In this document: in pieces, positions 10,301-20,202 of the stretch
Layout: the number at the start of each line of letters is the position of its first letter
Position numbering within the stretch: position 1 is the stretch's first letter
DNA from: Chlamydomonas sphaeroides
Lineage: Eukaryota; Chlorophyta; Chlorophyceae; Chlamydomonadales; Chlamydomonadaceae
Assembly (NCBI GenBank): GCA_001662425.1
Contig: BDDC01000435.1
Location: 1 to 34,557 of the forward strand
DNA length: 34,557 bases
Reading direction: 5' to 3'
The notes under the pieces: model-generated
What the model was told of the DNA's origin: nothing
What the model saw: the letters and a program-made list of their open reading frames with translations, nothing else
Databases searched by the model: none
Translations under genes and position numbers: made by a program

Positions 10301-13300
10301 AGCGTGCGTGCATGGAGTTTACCGTGTCCCGCAGCAGCTTGAGGTTACTTGATTGGGTGCGTGCACATCGACGTCGCTTGCAAGCTAGCGCACACGCACT
10401 CGTGAGTCACCCGACATTGCGGGCCCACAGGGACTCAACTGGGGTGTCCCCACGCCGCCCGAGGTCGGCTTCTCCTCGTCCCGCTTTGCCAACTTTGACC
10501 CCGCCAACGTGGACGGCCGGCACCGGGCGCGGCTGCAGGCGCTGCGGGGCGTGGACGACACGATTGCGGCCATAGGTACGGCCGGCGCGCGGGAGCATAC
10601 ATCCACCCCAAGCAAACATACGTGTCATGTGCTTGCATCGCACGCGACGGCTGCACTGCTGCTGCGTGTTGCTGGGCGCTGGGCGCCGGCCGACACCGCC
10701 GTCGATCGAGGCGCTGGCTGGGTGGGTCGGTCTTGTGTGTCGCTCGTGTGGCCAGAGGGGCGGTGCGCGGCGACGCGGCGGCGCGACGGCGGGAGATGCT
10801 TGCATGGCGGCATGACGCTGCCCGTGCGGGGCTGCCTGACGTCAGGGTCGACCCTGCTGCTGGCCTCTGCCCACCTGCTGCTGGCCTCTGCCCACCTGCT
10901 GCTGGCCTCTGCCCACCTGCTGCTGGCCTCACCTGGCCCCACCCGCAGTGTCCCGCCTGAGCTGCCTGGGCCTGCTGGACTCCACCGTGCTGCTGTTCTC
11001 CAGCGACAAGTGAGCGCCGGGAGCGGGCTGAGGCCGGGTCTCCAGCAGGCACGGTCACATATATACACACGTAGGCCGTTCTTACCATATGTCACCTAAT
11101 CCTGCTGAACACACGCACCCGGGCAGGCGGCCCCGCCGCGGCGGGGTCGCCTGGCTGGCTGGTGGCTGCGTTCCCCCCCATGCATCCCGCCAGTACGTAG
11201 CCATACCTACCCGGGCACATGAGCATCGGGGCAGCACGCGCCCCACAACCTGCCTGCCTGGCTACCGGCGCCTCCGCCCTCCGCCTGCATGCACGCGACA
11301 CCACCCTCGCCGGCCCCGCGGCCCTCGCACTCGCAGCGGCTTCAAGCTCGGCAACCACAACATGGCTCAGGTGCGAAGTCTAGAATGCGAACGAATGGCT
11401 GGATAAGGCATGCGCACGGCGGTGCACACCTTGCTTGTGCATGAGCTCGGCGGCATGGATGGCGCATGTGCGATGGCTGGGGGTACAGATAAGCTTTTGG
11501 CGAGGTTGTGCTGTATCTGCTGCTGGTTTATTACGTCGGCCTCGCCCGTCCGCTGCGGCACTTCTCGCTCGTCCCGCTCGCTGCCTGCCCCCAAGCAAGC
11601 CACCTACCTCCGCCTCAACGCCCAACTGCCGCGCTGCCCTGCTGCCCTGCTGCCCTGCTATGCTTGCCCGCCGCAGGAAAAGTTCTCGTTCTACGAGGAG
11701 GACGTGCGCGTACCGTTCCTCATGGCCGGCCCGGGCGTGCCGGCGGGGGTGTCTGCGCCCGAGCTGCAGGCGGCCATGACGGACGTGACCGCCACCATAG
11801 TGCACATGGCGGGTGAGCGAGCGAGCGCGCCAAGGAAGCGGCATGGGGCCCCCGCAGCCCTCGTGCCTTGGTCGATGGCGTCGATGTAATTGCTTGATCG
11901 ACGTAACGATCGCTAGGATTACTAAATTAAAGATACGAGGGCTGGTGGGGCCCGGCTGGTGGGCTGCGTTCGTTGCTTGGGGCGCTCGCTGCGGCGCTGG
12001 GGTCAGGTGGGTGCGGCCCCGGACGCTCGTGCTACCAGCAGGGGCGGCCGCGGATGGACGGGCTGCTCGTGCCGCGTTTGGTACGATGCAAGGCGCAGCG
12101 GCCCGCTACATTATACATTATACATTCTATTATTATGTTATTATTATATATATTATAGATTATAGATGGGCGGCGCAGCGGCCCGCTAGCTGCCGTCACA
12201 CGCCCGCAGCGGCGCAGGCCTCCCTCCCTCTGCGCGCGTGCTGCTGTGCGACCCCACGCGGACGACACAACCCGGTCGAAACCCCGATCAAAGCGCGCGC
12301 CCAACCCCATGGATTGAGGGTTGGCATGACATGAAAGCCACCACGGGTGTCAGCCCATAGGGACTGAGGGTCCAGATGAGCAGGAGTTGATGGCACCCCG
12401 TCAACCACAGCCTGTCAAACCCCTCCCCGCAGGTGCCGACACGGGGGCCGTGCGGCTGGACGGCACGCCCCTGCCCCTGGCGGACATCGCCGCCGCCCAC
12501 CCGCGGCCAAATGTGGCGGGCGCCGCGGCGGCGGCAGCCGGCGGCGGCGGCGGCGGCGGCATTGCCGGCCCCACGGCGGCGCCTTGCGGCGCGACGCTGG
12601 GTCCGCAGCTAGGCCCTGACGGGACGGCCAGCGAACCGGCGGAGGCCAACCGCCCGCCGCGGCGGTGGCCCTTGCCACCCATGCTGCCGTCGCCGTCGGT
12701 ACGGCTGCGGCCGCCACCGCCCAGCCTGCCGCCACCGCCGCCACCACTACGATTGTCGTCACCGCCGCCACCTGGACCGCCGCCGCTGCCAAGGCCGCCG
12801 CCGCCAAGGCCGCCGTCGGAGCCGCCGCCACGGTCTCCCAAATCCTGGCGGAGGCCGCAGCAGCCAGCAGCGCCGCTGCCATCACGTCCGCCGCCCTCGC
12901 CTCCGCCGCCCCCACCTCCGCCGCCTTCAGCGGCGCCGCCGCGAGTATCGCCGCCGCCAAGGCCGCCGCCGCCGTCGCCACCGTGGGTGCCGCCGCCACG
13001 ATCTCCCAGGACCTGGCGGAGGCCGCAGCAGTCAGCGATGCCGCCGCCGCCATCACCTCCGCCGCCGTCAGCTCCGCAGCCCTCATCTCCGCCGACACTA
13101 TCGCCGTCACCGATGACGTCATTGCCTTCGCCCGCGGCAGATCCTCTTGCTACGCAGCGACCCCCGCGACGGCCACCGTCGCCACCTCTGCCGGAGCCGA
13201 CAGCGCGCGGGCCGCGGCCGCCGCGGCCCCCGCCACCGCCGCCGCTGCCAATCGAGCCGCAGCCCTTGCATGTGGTGAAGCTGGCTGCGTCGTCAGACGC

Positions 13301-16082
13301 CCGCACACATCCGCCACCTCCATCCGCAGTGGCAACTTCGTCGCCCTTGCCATCGGCTCCGCCGCCTGCAGCGGCGCTCCCCCCCTCGGCGGCACGAACG
13401 TCGCCGGCGGCCTCGGCCCTGCCTCACCCCACGGCGGCGGCGCCGCCAGCAGTAATTGCGGCGGTCGCTTCCGCGGTGCCGCTGGTGGCAACCTTACCGC
13501 CTGCGGCGGCAGCTCCGACGGCGCCAGCGGCAGCGCGGCCTCCGTTGACATTGGAGTCACCGTCCACAGCAGGACCGCCACTGGCAACGGTCCATCTAAC
13601 GGTGGCAGGGTTGACGCCGGCGGCGGCGCAATTTCCCTTCAGCAACGGGCGGCGGAGGACGCTGGCGGTAGTCAGACAGGGATCAGCCAGCGGCCCGGCT
13701 GCTGCCGTCGCCGCCAGGCCTCCGAGTGCCACGGGCGCTGGTTCCAGCGACGACGACGCACCACCTCCGGCTGCAGCATCCGGCAGCGCCGCTGTGGCGC
13801 TGCCAGGCTCTCCAAACGGCACCTTTGCCGCGCCGCTTCCGCCTCCCGACACTACGGCGCGGAGTGCCGGCATTGTGGGGAGCGGCGGCGTGCCCACGGC
13901 CCTCGGCCGCTGGAGCAACATGTGAGCTTGTGTTTGATTATGAAGTGAAGTAATACGCCCGTGTGTGTGCGGCAGGTTTTAGGTTTTAGAATTGTACGTA
14001 GGGTTCAGGGTTTAGGGCAAGGGGGGCCATGTTGCTGTGCGGGGATTGCGTGTCAGCGGCACCGCTATGACCGCAGCTACGATGAGTAGTCATGGTCACC
14101 GCTTACTAAAGGCCGCAGCTAGGGCTGCAGCTAGCTACGTGGGTTTTACTTGCCAGTAGGCCTCCCGGCCCTGGATGGCCGCCGTGTTGCTTCATGGCTA
14201 CAGGCCGCTGCTGGTCGCACTCATCACGGCAGACCTCCATAACACGCCCCGCCGCCCCGCCGCCCTGTGTGGCCCCTCCGCTCGCCCTGCGCATGCGCTC
14301 CTCCGTGCCGCGCCACGCCACGCCACGCCGTGCTGCGCGCGCCTCGTCAGTCGCCTGATCGAGGCATGGCTGGTGGGTTGGGGCTGCTGACAAGCATGGC
14401 CGTGTGGCTATCGGTGGTTGCTAGCTGCTGTCACAGCGTGCCTGGATGGGGCCTGCGTCCTGCACTACTGCCCCTGCCGTATGGACACGGCCACCGAGTG
14501 CGTGACCCCTGCCACCCAAACGTTTCGCTGTGACGCCAACCGCCAACCGCCAACCGCCAACCGCCAACCGCAGGACGGAAGCCGCCCCACCGTTGCCGGC
14601 AAGAACTTCCGGGCGGTCCGCGCCTGCGCGCCGGGACTGCCGCGTCTGGCGGGAGCGCCGCTGAGTGCCGACCCGCGCACCGCCGGGGTGGGCTGCTACA
14701 AGTGAGGAGGGCTGCGTCGCTGCGACGTTACTGGGAAGCCAGGGTTTTAAGGGGGAGGAGAGCTGGGCGCCCGGCCGTCGATGCATGTCTGGTTGGCATC
14801 ACACGCGAGCGAGCGCCTTCCAGGGCTGGGGCAAAGACATTAGGCGTCGGCTAAGCGGGCAAGCGATCGCAGTGTGGCGCGACAGTCCGTACCGGTACGG
14901 TACACAGGGGTGGCATGGGAGAGCGCCAAGGCCTAGCACGTGCCCCTACCCTGCCTCTGCTAGCCTCACCCCGAACTCTGGTTACATACGTGCCCACGTG
15001 TTTGTGTGGGCCGGGCTTTCCCGCGCAGGTACGTGCTGTTCTGCAACCCCGCCTTCCAACCCCGCATTGGAACCGTGCGGCTGCTGTACGACCTGGGCGC
15101 AGATCCGTACGAGATAGTCAACCTGTGAGTCATCAGTGTACGGCGGATGAGTCACGGGTGCATGGCGGCCAATCCACAGGCGTTCGGCGGATGGGATGGG
15201 TCTGCAATGTGCCCTGCGAGAAAGCGCAGCACAGACCGTCTGGCGGCTTGGCAACTGCTGACCGCGACGCCGTCCTTGCTGCCGTCACTGCCCACTCACA
15301 GCGCCTGGAGCCTGTGCGTGACGAAACCCTACAGTGCTGTGTCGCGCTCCACAAGACCTCAACCCGCCCTCCTTGCCTCACCCTGGCATGTCCGTCGCCC
15401 CCGCAACCCAACCCGCAGCTGGTCCGAGGCGCCGCCGCCCGCCGTACAGCGGTTGGTGGATCGCCTGGATGCGTTGCTCACCGTACTGGCGTACTGCAGC
15501 GGCGAGATGTGCGGGCGCCCCTTCATGGCCCTGCATCCCGGGGACAGGCGCGTGCGACGACTGCGGCCCCGTGCTGCTAGACCGGGGGCGGCGTTAGACT
15601 GCGGAGGAGGACTCGCTGCGGAGGAGCACCCCAGGGGCTGTTGCCGGGGCTTCGGGGGACAGCATGCCTTGGGACGCGCGCCCGGCGGCCCGGCCGCCCC
15701 GGTGATTGCTGACGCGCCCGCCCCTCGCGGCCCCTCCCTTTTCCTCCTGCGCCGTGCACCCTCTGTACGGCACGGTACGACACAGTGACGTGAACGACCT
15801 GGCGGACGCCATGCGGCCGCAGTACGACAGCTTGTACGGGCGCTTGGCCAAGTTCAGCTTCCGGCAATGCGCTCGGTGGGTTGTTGCGAGCGCTCGCCCC
15901 TCCCTCCGTACGCCACGGCGCTGCGGTGCCGGCCGCCGGCCCCAGCCCACGCACGGCGCTCCTGTCCTCCACCCCGCGCTTGCTCACCTCGCGCCCCCCT
16001 CAGCTACTACCACCCCGAGAACGAGCGAGCGGACGTGAGATTGGCGCCCGCGACGCTGTGGAAGTGGGTGGGCCGGCCGTGA
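7332..16082 (+). CDS. Secreted arylsulfatase-type sulfatase with hydroxyproline-rich insertion
   Basis: Exons: 7332-7439, 7594-7669, 7908-8024, 8243-8304, 8528-8611, 8974-9045, 9318-9380, 9711-9745, 9901-9988, 10207-10254, 10431-10575, 10949-11009, 11337-11370, 11677-11812, 12433-13921, 14351-14372, 14574-14701, 15029-15124, 15419-15547, 15786-15875, 16004-16082. The phases close and give 1053 aa. A Leu-rich signal peptide (residues 1-17) is followed by FVLILT-DDQD (metal site), CCPSRATLLTGR with Cys75 as the formylglycine precursor, LPTWLQAAGYRTYLLGKF, FLYVSTVAPHD, SSDNGFKLGNHN and YEEDVRVPFLMAGPG. The C-terminal sulfatase part (KNFRAVR, LLYDLGADPYEIVNL, RLDALLTVL, KFSFRQC) lies after the insertion. 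The layout resembles Chlamydomonas extracellular arylsulfatases. Expected role: removing sulfate esters outside the cell or in the matrix. The intron after 15547 would need a GC donor. The exon 15/16/17 region is the least certain. Confidence 0.87.
7953..7967 (+). other. Sulfatase formylglycine signature (CCPSR)
   Basis: The exon starting at 7908 encodes ASCCPSRATLLTGR. CxPSR is the site where the formylglycine-generating enzyme oxidises the first Cys (residue 75 of the model) to the catalytic aldehyde. The presence of the Cys, Pro, Ser and Arg argues for an active enzyme. Confidence 0.9.
8931..8975. repeat. 12-bp tandem repeat at a sulfatase intron end
   Basis: Four copies of TGCCATGACCCC (one with C for T) directly precede the acceptor used by the exon at 8974. 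The last copy supplies the CCAG. Confidence 0.88.
10853..10931. repeat. 21-bp minisatellite in sulfatase intron 11
   Basis: Nearly four identical copies of CTGCTGCTGGCCTCTGCCCAC sit just upstream of the acceptor for the exon encoding LDSTVLLFSSD. Confidence 0.93.
12092..12188. repeat. AT-rich insertion flanked by 17-bp direct repeats
   Basis: GGCGCAGCGGCCCGCTA occurs at 12092-12107/8 and again at 12172-12188. Between the copies lies about 63 bp made almost only of A and T (cattatacattatacatt... ttatagattatag), in sharp contrast to its GC-rich surroundings. It lies in the intron before the large sulfatase exon. Confidence 0.9.
12654..13890 (+). other. Hydroxyproline-rich-type segment inside the sulfatase
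   Basis: In the sulfatase frame, codons from about residue 451 to 862 encode first a Pro/Ser/Arg-rich block (PPPSLPPPPPP, PPSPPPPPPPPP, PPPPSPPPPSAPQP), then an Ala/Pro/Thr-rich block. (Ser-Pro)n and poly-Pro runs are hydroxylated and glycosylated in volvocine matrix proteins such as pherophorins, where they form rods. A unit with PPPRSPxxWRRPQQ occurs twice about 160 bp apart. The segment is preceded by an AAAAAA-GGGGGGG run. It splits the sulfatase fold just after the catalytic half. The +1 frame is also open (Ala-rich) because the DNA is CCG/GCC-rich, but only this frame joins both flanking exons in phase. Confidence 0.72.
13922..14350. other. Sulfatase intron with telomere-like sequence
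   Basis: The intron begins with the donor GTGAGC. Around 13976-14021 it contains GGTTTTAGGTTTTAGAATT and GGGTTCAGGGTTTAGGG, which look like degenerate TTTTAGGG/TTTAGGG telomere repeats on the plus strand. Confidence 0.5.
14351..14372 (+). other. 22-nt micro-exon of the sulfatase gene
   Basis: It sits between an acceptor (gcctcgtcag) and a donor (ctg/GTGGGT). It takes the phase-2 end of the large exon to phase 0, giving SN-IRLIEAWL, which then joins DGSRPTVAGKNFRAVR. Without it, the phases of the neighbouring exons do not match. The peptide is plausible for the strand before the C-terminal sulfatase subdomain. Confidence 0.55.
14532..14573. repeat. 7-bp tandem repeat (CCAACCG)n ending at an acceptor
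   Basis: About five copies of CCAACCG run directly into GCAG, the acceptor used for the exon at 14574. Confidence 0.9.
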
Positions 16083-16674
16083 GCGAGCAAGGAGCGACCT
16101 GGGCTGGGGCTGGGCCTGGCGTGGAGCGGCGCGCTGTGCGAGGGACGGAGGGCAGGGCGGCTGTGAGGGCCCGTCCCCAGCGCGCCTGGGCCTTTTGTTG
16201 TGGGCGCGGCACGTAGGCCACGTGGCGCTGGGATTGAATGCGCGACTGCTCGGCAGCGCCGGCAGCGGTGCAGGGCAGGCGGCGCTCACCACACACACAC
16301 AGGCGGTGCCCGCGCGTCGTGCGCAGGGCGCGCTGCGCAAGGGGGGCAGGCGGAAGAGTGCGGTCGCTCCTGCGGGGGGTGCGTCACGCGCGGTACAACG
16401 AATGAGGACGCATGACTGCTGGCAACGACCGAAGGGGTAGGCGGCAGGTGTCGTAGGCCGGGCCGGGCCGGGCCGGCGCGGCACGGCACAGCATGGATCG
16501 CCAGTGAAAGCATGGCTGTCTAGCCCGGGGCGATCCTCACGGCGCCCACAGACGCATTCTGCGCTCCTTGGCCCCGCCTGGTTGTGACATCGTATGGGCC
16601 CCGGCTCCAGATGAAGGGGTAAGGAAACGTACTATTGTGGTGGCAGCACAGCGTGTGTCCACGCGCCCCTGCGT

Positions 16675-16679
16675 TGTAA
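16675..16679 (+). promoter_or_regulatory. Candidate poly(A) signal TGTAA of the sulfatase gene
   Basis: TGTAA is the usual volvocine polyadenylation signal. This copy lies about 590 nt after the sulfatase stop, a normal 3' UTR length for such genes. A chance match is possible. Confidence 0.3.
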
Positions 16680-17680
16680 GCGCAGACAGCCTGCAGCATC
16701 CATGAGCACCGAGGTCGCAAAGTCTCCCGTGCCCACATCTATACTAATAACTAACACCGACGGACAACACCGCCGCATGCTGCCCGGAGGCCGCTCGCGG
16801 CATGCTCGCCCCGTCCCCACGTTGGTTCTACATAAGTACCCCGCCGTCCCCGCCAGCCGCTCCGTGAGCGCCCCCACGCCCCCAAGTAGCGCAGCCACCC
16901 GAGGCCACCCGCGGGCAGCCAGCAGCCTTGACCCGACCGGTGAAGGGACGGCGCGGGGCGTTGCGCCTGCATCCCTCGACCTCGACCTCGCCTCCCTCCG
17001 TCCCGCGTCGCGCACGCCATCGATCCGTGAGCAGGTGCGCCGGAGCACCCCGGCAAGGGTGCAACGCCGGACGGAGATCCTTGCGAGCACGCACGCATGC
17101 GGGGCCGGCCGTGGGGAGCCGGGGGGGGGGGGTAAGGGCTCGTATGCCGTGCGTGGCTCGGACCCAGTCGGCGACAGTGTCACGACACAGTACGTCATCG
17201 TACGTTGGTAAGGATTCTTGCTTATCAGGTGCCGAGTTTGCGGACAAGGTCATGCTTGAGATGGCAGGAGCGCGATCTGTTGGCGCTGCGAGCTATGCGA
17301 GCGTCTGTCCGGATTCCTGGCACCGGGGACTGGCCGCGAGGTGCACTGGCAGGGCGCATGGGGACGGAGGTGTCCCCTAAGAGAGGAACGCCCGGTGGGC
17401 AGCCGCCCCTCCGGACCGGGCTGTGGCGAGGACACGTTGTGGTGTGACAGCAGGCTGCCGCGGCCGGGCGTTACCCTAGCTAGCAACCTGGACCTGAGGC
17501 GCGCTCACACGCACGCGGGGGTATGCTGGCCTGGGAAAGATGGTGTCATATGTCACACGCTTCTTGCATGCTGGGCACTGCGTCGGGCCTTCAACACGGG
17601 TCCTGCTGTCCTCCATCTTAGACCCGACCCGTTTGGGGCGTGCGGGCCTCGGCGGCTCTATGCCCCCGCGCCACAGTCCG

Positions 17681-17685
17681 TTACA
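17681..17685 (-). promoter_or_regulatory. Candidate poly(A) signal TGTAA of the HNH gene
   Basis: Plus-strand TTACA, that is TGTAA on the minus strand, 28 nt after the predicted HNH stop. It implies a very short 3' UTR if used. Confidence 0.3.
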
Positions 17686-17712
17686 TACAGGGATCGCATG
17701 GTCCACTACATG

Positions 17713-18589
17713 TCACGTCACAACTTCAAAATGCGGCATGACCATCTTGCCGAATTTGTCCTGTGGATACACAAGGTGAGTGATGCCATTGCCTGCTTTG
17801 CCGCGCCGTGTGCACATTCCCGCCTTGCAGGTGCGTGAAACATGTACTGTAGGCCTCCCGTACGGCACCTCGCGGTATCCCCCAATGCCCAAAACTGTGA
17901 CACGAGCATGCCACCAACCGCACCCCTACCTAACCTCTGTACCCCTTCCTTACGGCGTCCCGCACCGCTGCCCCACGGCGGCGCACGGTGGCCGGAAACT
18001 TGTTCGCCACCTTGTCGCCCCAGGTATAGTCTTGGCCCTTCTTCTGGTTGCACCCGTTGACCTTTGGGCCGCACAGCGGTTGCAGATTCTGCACGCAATT
18101 CTTGCCATTCTTCTGCGCGCACATGTGGAAGGGGTGATCGTGAGACGGAGAGGGACACGGCACGTACGGATGGCGACATTGGAGCGAAGCAGCATTGATG
18201 GTTGCTGCGGGACCGGGGGGGACCCAACAGCGAGCCTAGTAAGACGAATTCGTGGGCCAACAGGCCCATCCAAGCATAAGCGCAAGTCGGCGCGCGTGGA
18301 TGGGGGGGAGCCTATGCCGTTGGCCACGCCGTTGATTTTCTTGGCATGTTGTAGGCAGTCCCTTAAAATAACAATCCTCTTATCGCACCTTCTTGGGCTT
18401 CATGTGATCGACTTGAATCTGCTCCACGGTGCAGGGGTGCTTGCACTTCCTGCAGACAAACACGCCGCTGCCCTTGCAGGGCCAGCCGTCGGGATAGGCA
18501 CGGAGGAAGTTCCTTCGATGGGAACCGTCTTTGTCGCTGCAGGGGTAGGGGCATCCGTCGTGATAGGCGCATTCCGTCAGCTTGGGCAT
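17713..18589 (-). CDS. Small HNH endonuclease-like protein with Cys-rich N terminus
   Basis: Minus-strand exons 18589-18389, 18112-17954 and 17760-17713 join in phase 0 at both junctions (donors GTGCGA and GTAAGG, acceptors GCGCAG and CCACAG) and give 135 aa. The N-terminal half has Cys-rich segments (ECAYHDGCPYPC, WPCKGSG, VCRKCKHPC). The first exon ends IQVDHMKPKK and the second begins KNGKNCVQNLQPLC and continues NGCNQKKG. This is the HNH pattern: the D-H of the first strand, the Asn-Leu-Gln turn, the second Cys pair and the closing Asn with Lys-Lys-Gly. Such domains bind one metal ion and cut DNA in restriction, homing, repair and mobile-element proteins. The Cys pairs probably bind zinc. 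No partner domain is visible. An alternative start uses an acceptor just upstream (ccggcag/acaATG), so 5' exons may exist. A TGTAA follows 28 nt after the stop. Confidence 0.68.
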
Positions 18590-20202
18590 TGTCTGCCGGG
18601 GTTGGGGCATGAGGGGGCAGCATTGGGTGCGCGAGCTTAGCGCTGCGGACCAGGTACGCAAAAGTTATGGCGGCAGCGAACATTACCTCGTGTACGCGTC
18701 GGCGCTCGATCGCAATGTCGTGTCAGTATGGCAGGGTAAGGTAGGAGGGCGTGAGGGCGATTGGATAGCAATAATTGTATGTATCGATTTCTTTCTGTAG
18801 CTTGCTGCGGTTATATGCGCTTCGTGCGCTCATGTGCGCGTACGTGGGAGCTTAGAAAACCCGCGACCCGCGGGATGATTGCCAGTATTGGCTCCTCCCC
18901 GATTGTTGTTTGGCGCTGCACGGTGCCAGATGCGTTCATACTGGACAATTGACAAGCGACCAGCGGCCGTACAGTGGGCAAAGGCACACGCGTCACCCAG
19001 CCTCTCTTGGTGTCGCCTGTACGCTGCAGAGGACGAACGCGGGAGGGTAAGGACGACAACCCAAATGCAAGATAGGCTAAGCGACTGTGGCTGTTCGACA
19101 GGTCTGTCAACACGCCGTCTCAGCCTTGGGCCCTTGCTACTCAGCCCTCTGCTGCCCAACATCGCCACCCAAGAACGAACTGTCTGAGTCCCCATGGGAG
19201 CCAAGTGCGGTTGTTGCAAGGTAGTTCCTCTTGTGATCTCCTGGCTTCCTGCTGGTTCTTGTCGGAAATTTAGGGCGGGGTACTCCCCCTGGTCAGGTGT
19301 CCTTGCGGTAGCCGCCACCGGCCGCCGAGGACGAGGCCCCGGCAGATAGAGGCACCCGCTGAGGGGCTCCCATCGTCCCGTTTTGCAGGCCGAGGCACCA
19401 CCTGCCGCCAGCACTCCCAGGCCAACATCCAACACCGCCGACAGGCACGCGCGCGCACGCCTGCTGCCCAACACAGGAGGGCCCATCATGGGATATCTTC
19501 AGACCCTGCTCCCCCTTGCCCAGGGCCTCGTATGCCGCAGCCACATGTCGCAGTGTAGCAACCAACCAAGCAAACCCCGTGCCGCCCTGGCTCTCACGCC
19601 TCTCGCCGCCAAACATGCACTAGCTGCTGCCCTGCAGGTGCGGCATGGCGCCATGCCAGACCACTACTGCCGCTCGGAACGCGGTCCATCCGTGCCGCGC
19701 GCCCTACCGATCCCAGCCTCAGCCTCAGCGTTCAGCCGGGCCGGCTGGCCAGCTGGCGCCCCCGATCCATGCATCCCGGCGCACGCAACCGTGATCGGGG
19801 CCACCGCCGATTTTCACGCTGGTCCCACAGGAAAAGGGCTAGCGCCCAACCGCCCAATTGCCCATCGATCCCACAAGCGACCGCTCGCTCTCTGCGCCAC
19901 TGCGCCGCACGCCACCACTGCACCGCACGGCGCTCAGCCCGCGCCTAGCTAGCCCCCAGCCGCTACCCCACCGCCGCAGCCACGCCACCCTGACCCTACT
20001 GCCCCAGCCTCTACCCCACCGAGCAGATCTTCAGACCTTCCCACCGATGCCTGCACGCCTGCCTGCCATCGCGGCACCGCCCAGCGCAACACAGCTCCGT
20101 TTCCCGCCCCTCACGCCAACGAGCGCCCCCCGTTAGCTTCTATGCGCCACCTCCATCGTGTTGCGCTCGCAGCGCAGCCAGGCCCCGGCTTCACCGGGCC
20201 CG
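18590..20202. other. Gene-less region between the HNH gene and the ABC transporter, about 1.6 kb
   Basis: It contains a less GC-rich patch (18760-18800), a 35-bp segment at 19227-19261 related to 1881-1915, and the presumed 3' UTR of the minus-strand ABC gene. Long open frames on both strands show no domain motif or convincing splice-bounded exon. Confidence 0.45.

Larger units (their letters stand above)
16083..17712. other. Gene-less region after the sulfatase, about 1.6 kb
   Basis: The sulfatase 3' UTR probably extends to the TGTAA at 16675-16679. Beyond it both strands carry long open frames without splice support. A short minus-strand frame starting at 16778 reads VLVISIDVGTGDFATSVL, which resembles an RNase H-fold strand, but no gene could be built around it. 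A 12-base G run lies at 17121-17132. Confidence 0.45.

Noticed and set aside
12401..13306. 301-codon Gly-rich minus-strand frame opposite the sulfatase Pro-rich exon
   Set aside because: Antisense of Pro codons gives Gly codons. It is explained fully by the plus-strand coding sequence.
12665..13948. 427-codon Ala/Thr-rich open frame overlapping the large sulfatase exon
   Set aside because: It is the +1 shadow of CCG/GCC-rich DNA. It has no start context or splice support and cannot join either flanking sulfatase exon in phase.
16702..17211. 169-codon plus-strand frame after the sulfatase
   Set aside because: Low-complexity Pro/Ser/Arg/Ala composition with no recognised motif or splice support. 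Probably a chance open frame.
17341..17838. Plus-strand frame containing YRDRMVHYMSRHNFKMRHDHLAEFVLWIHK-type sequence next to a GTGAGT
   Set aside because: It looks protein-like, but it is antisense to the last HNH exon and its acceptor. The minus-strand model has three phase-consistent exons with a recognisable domain, so it is preferred.
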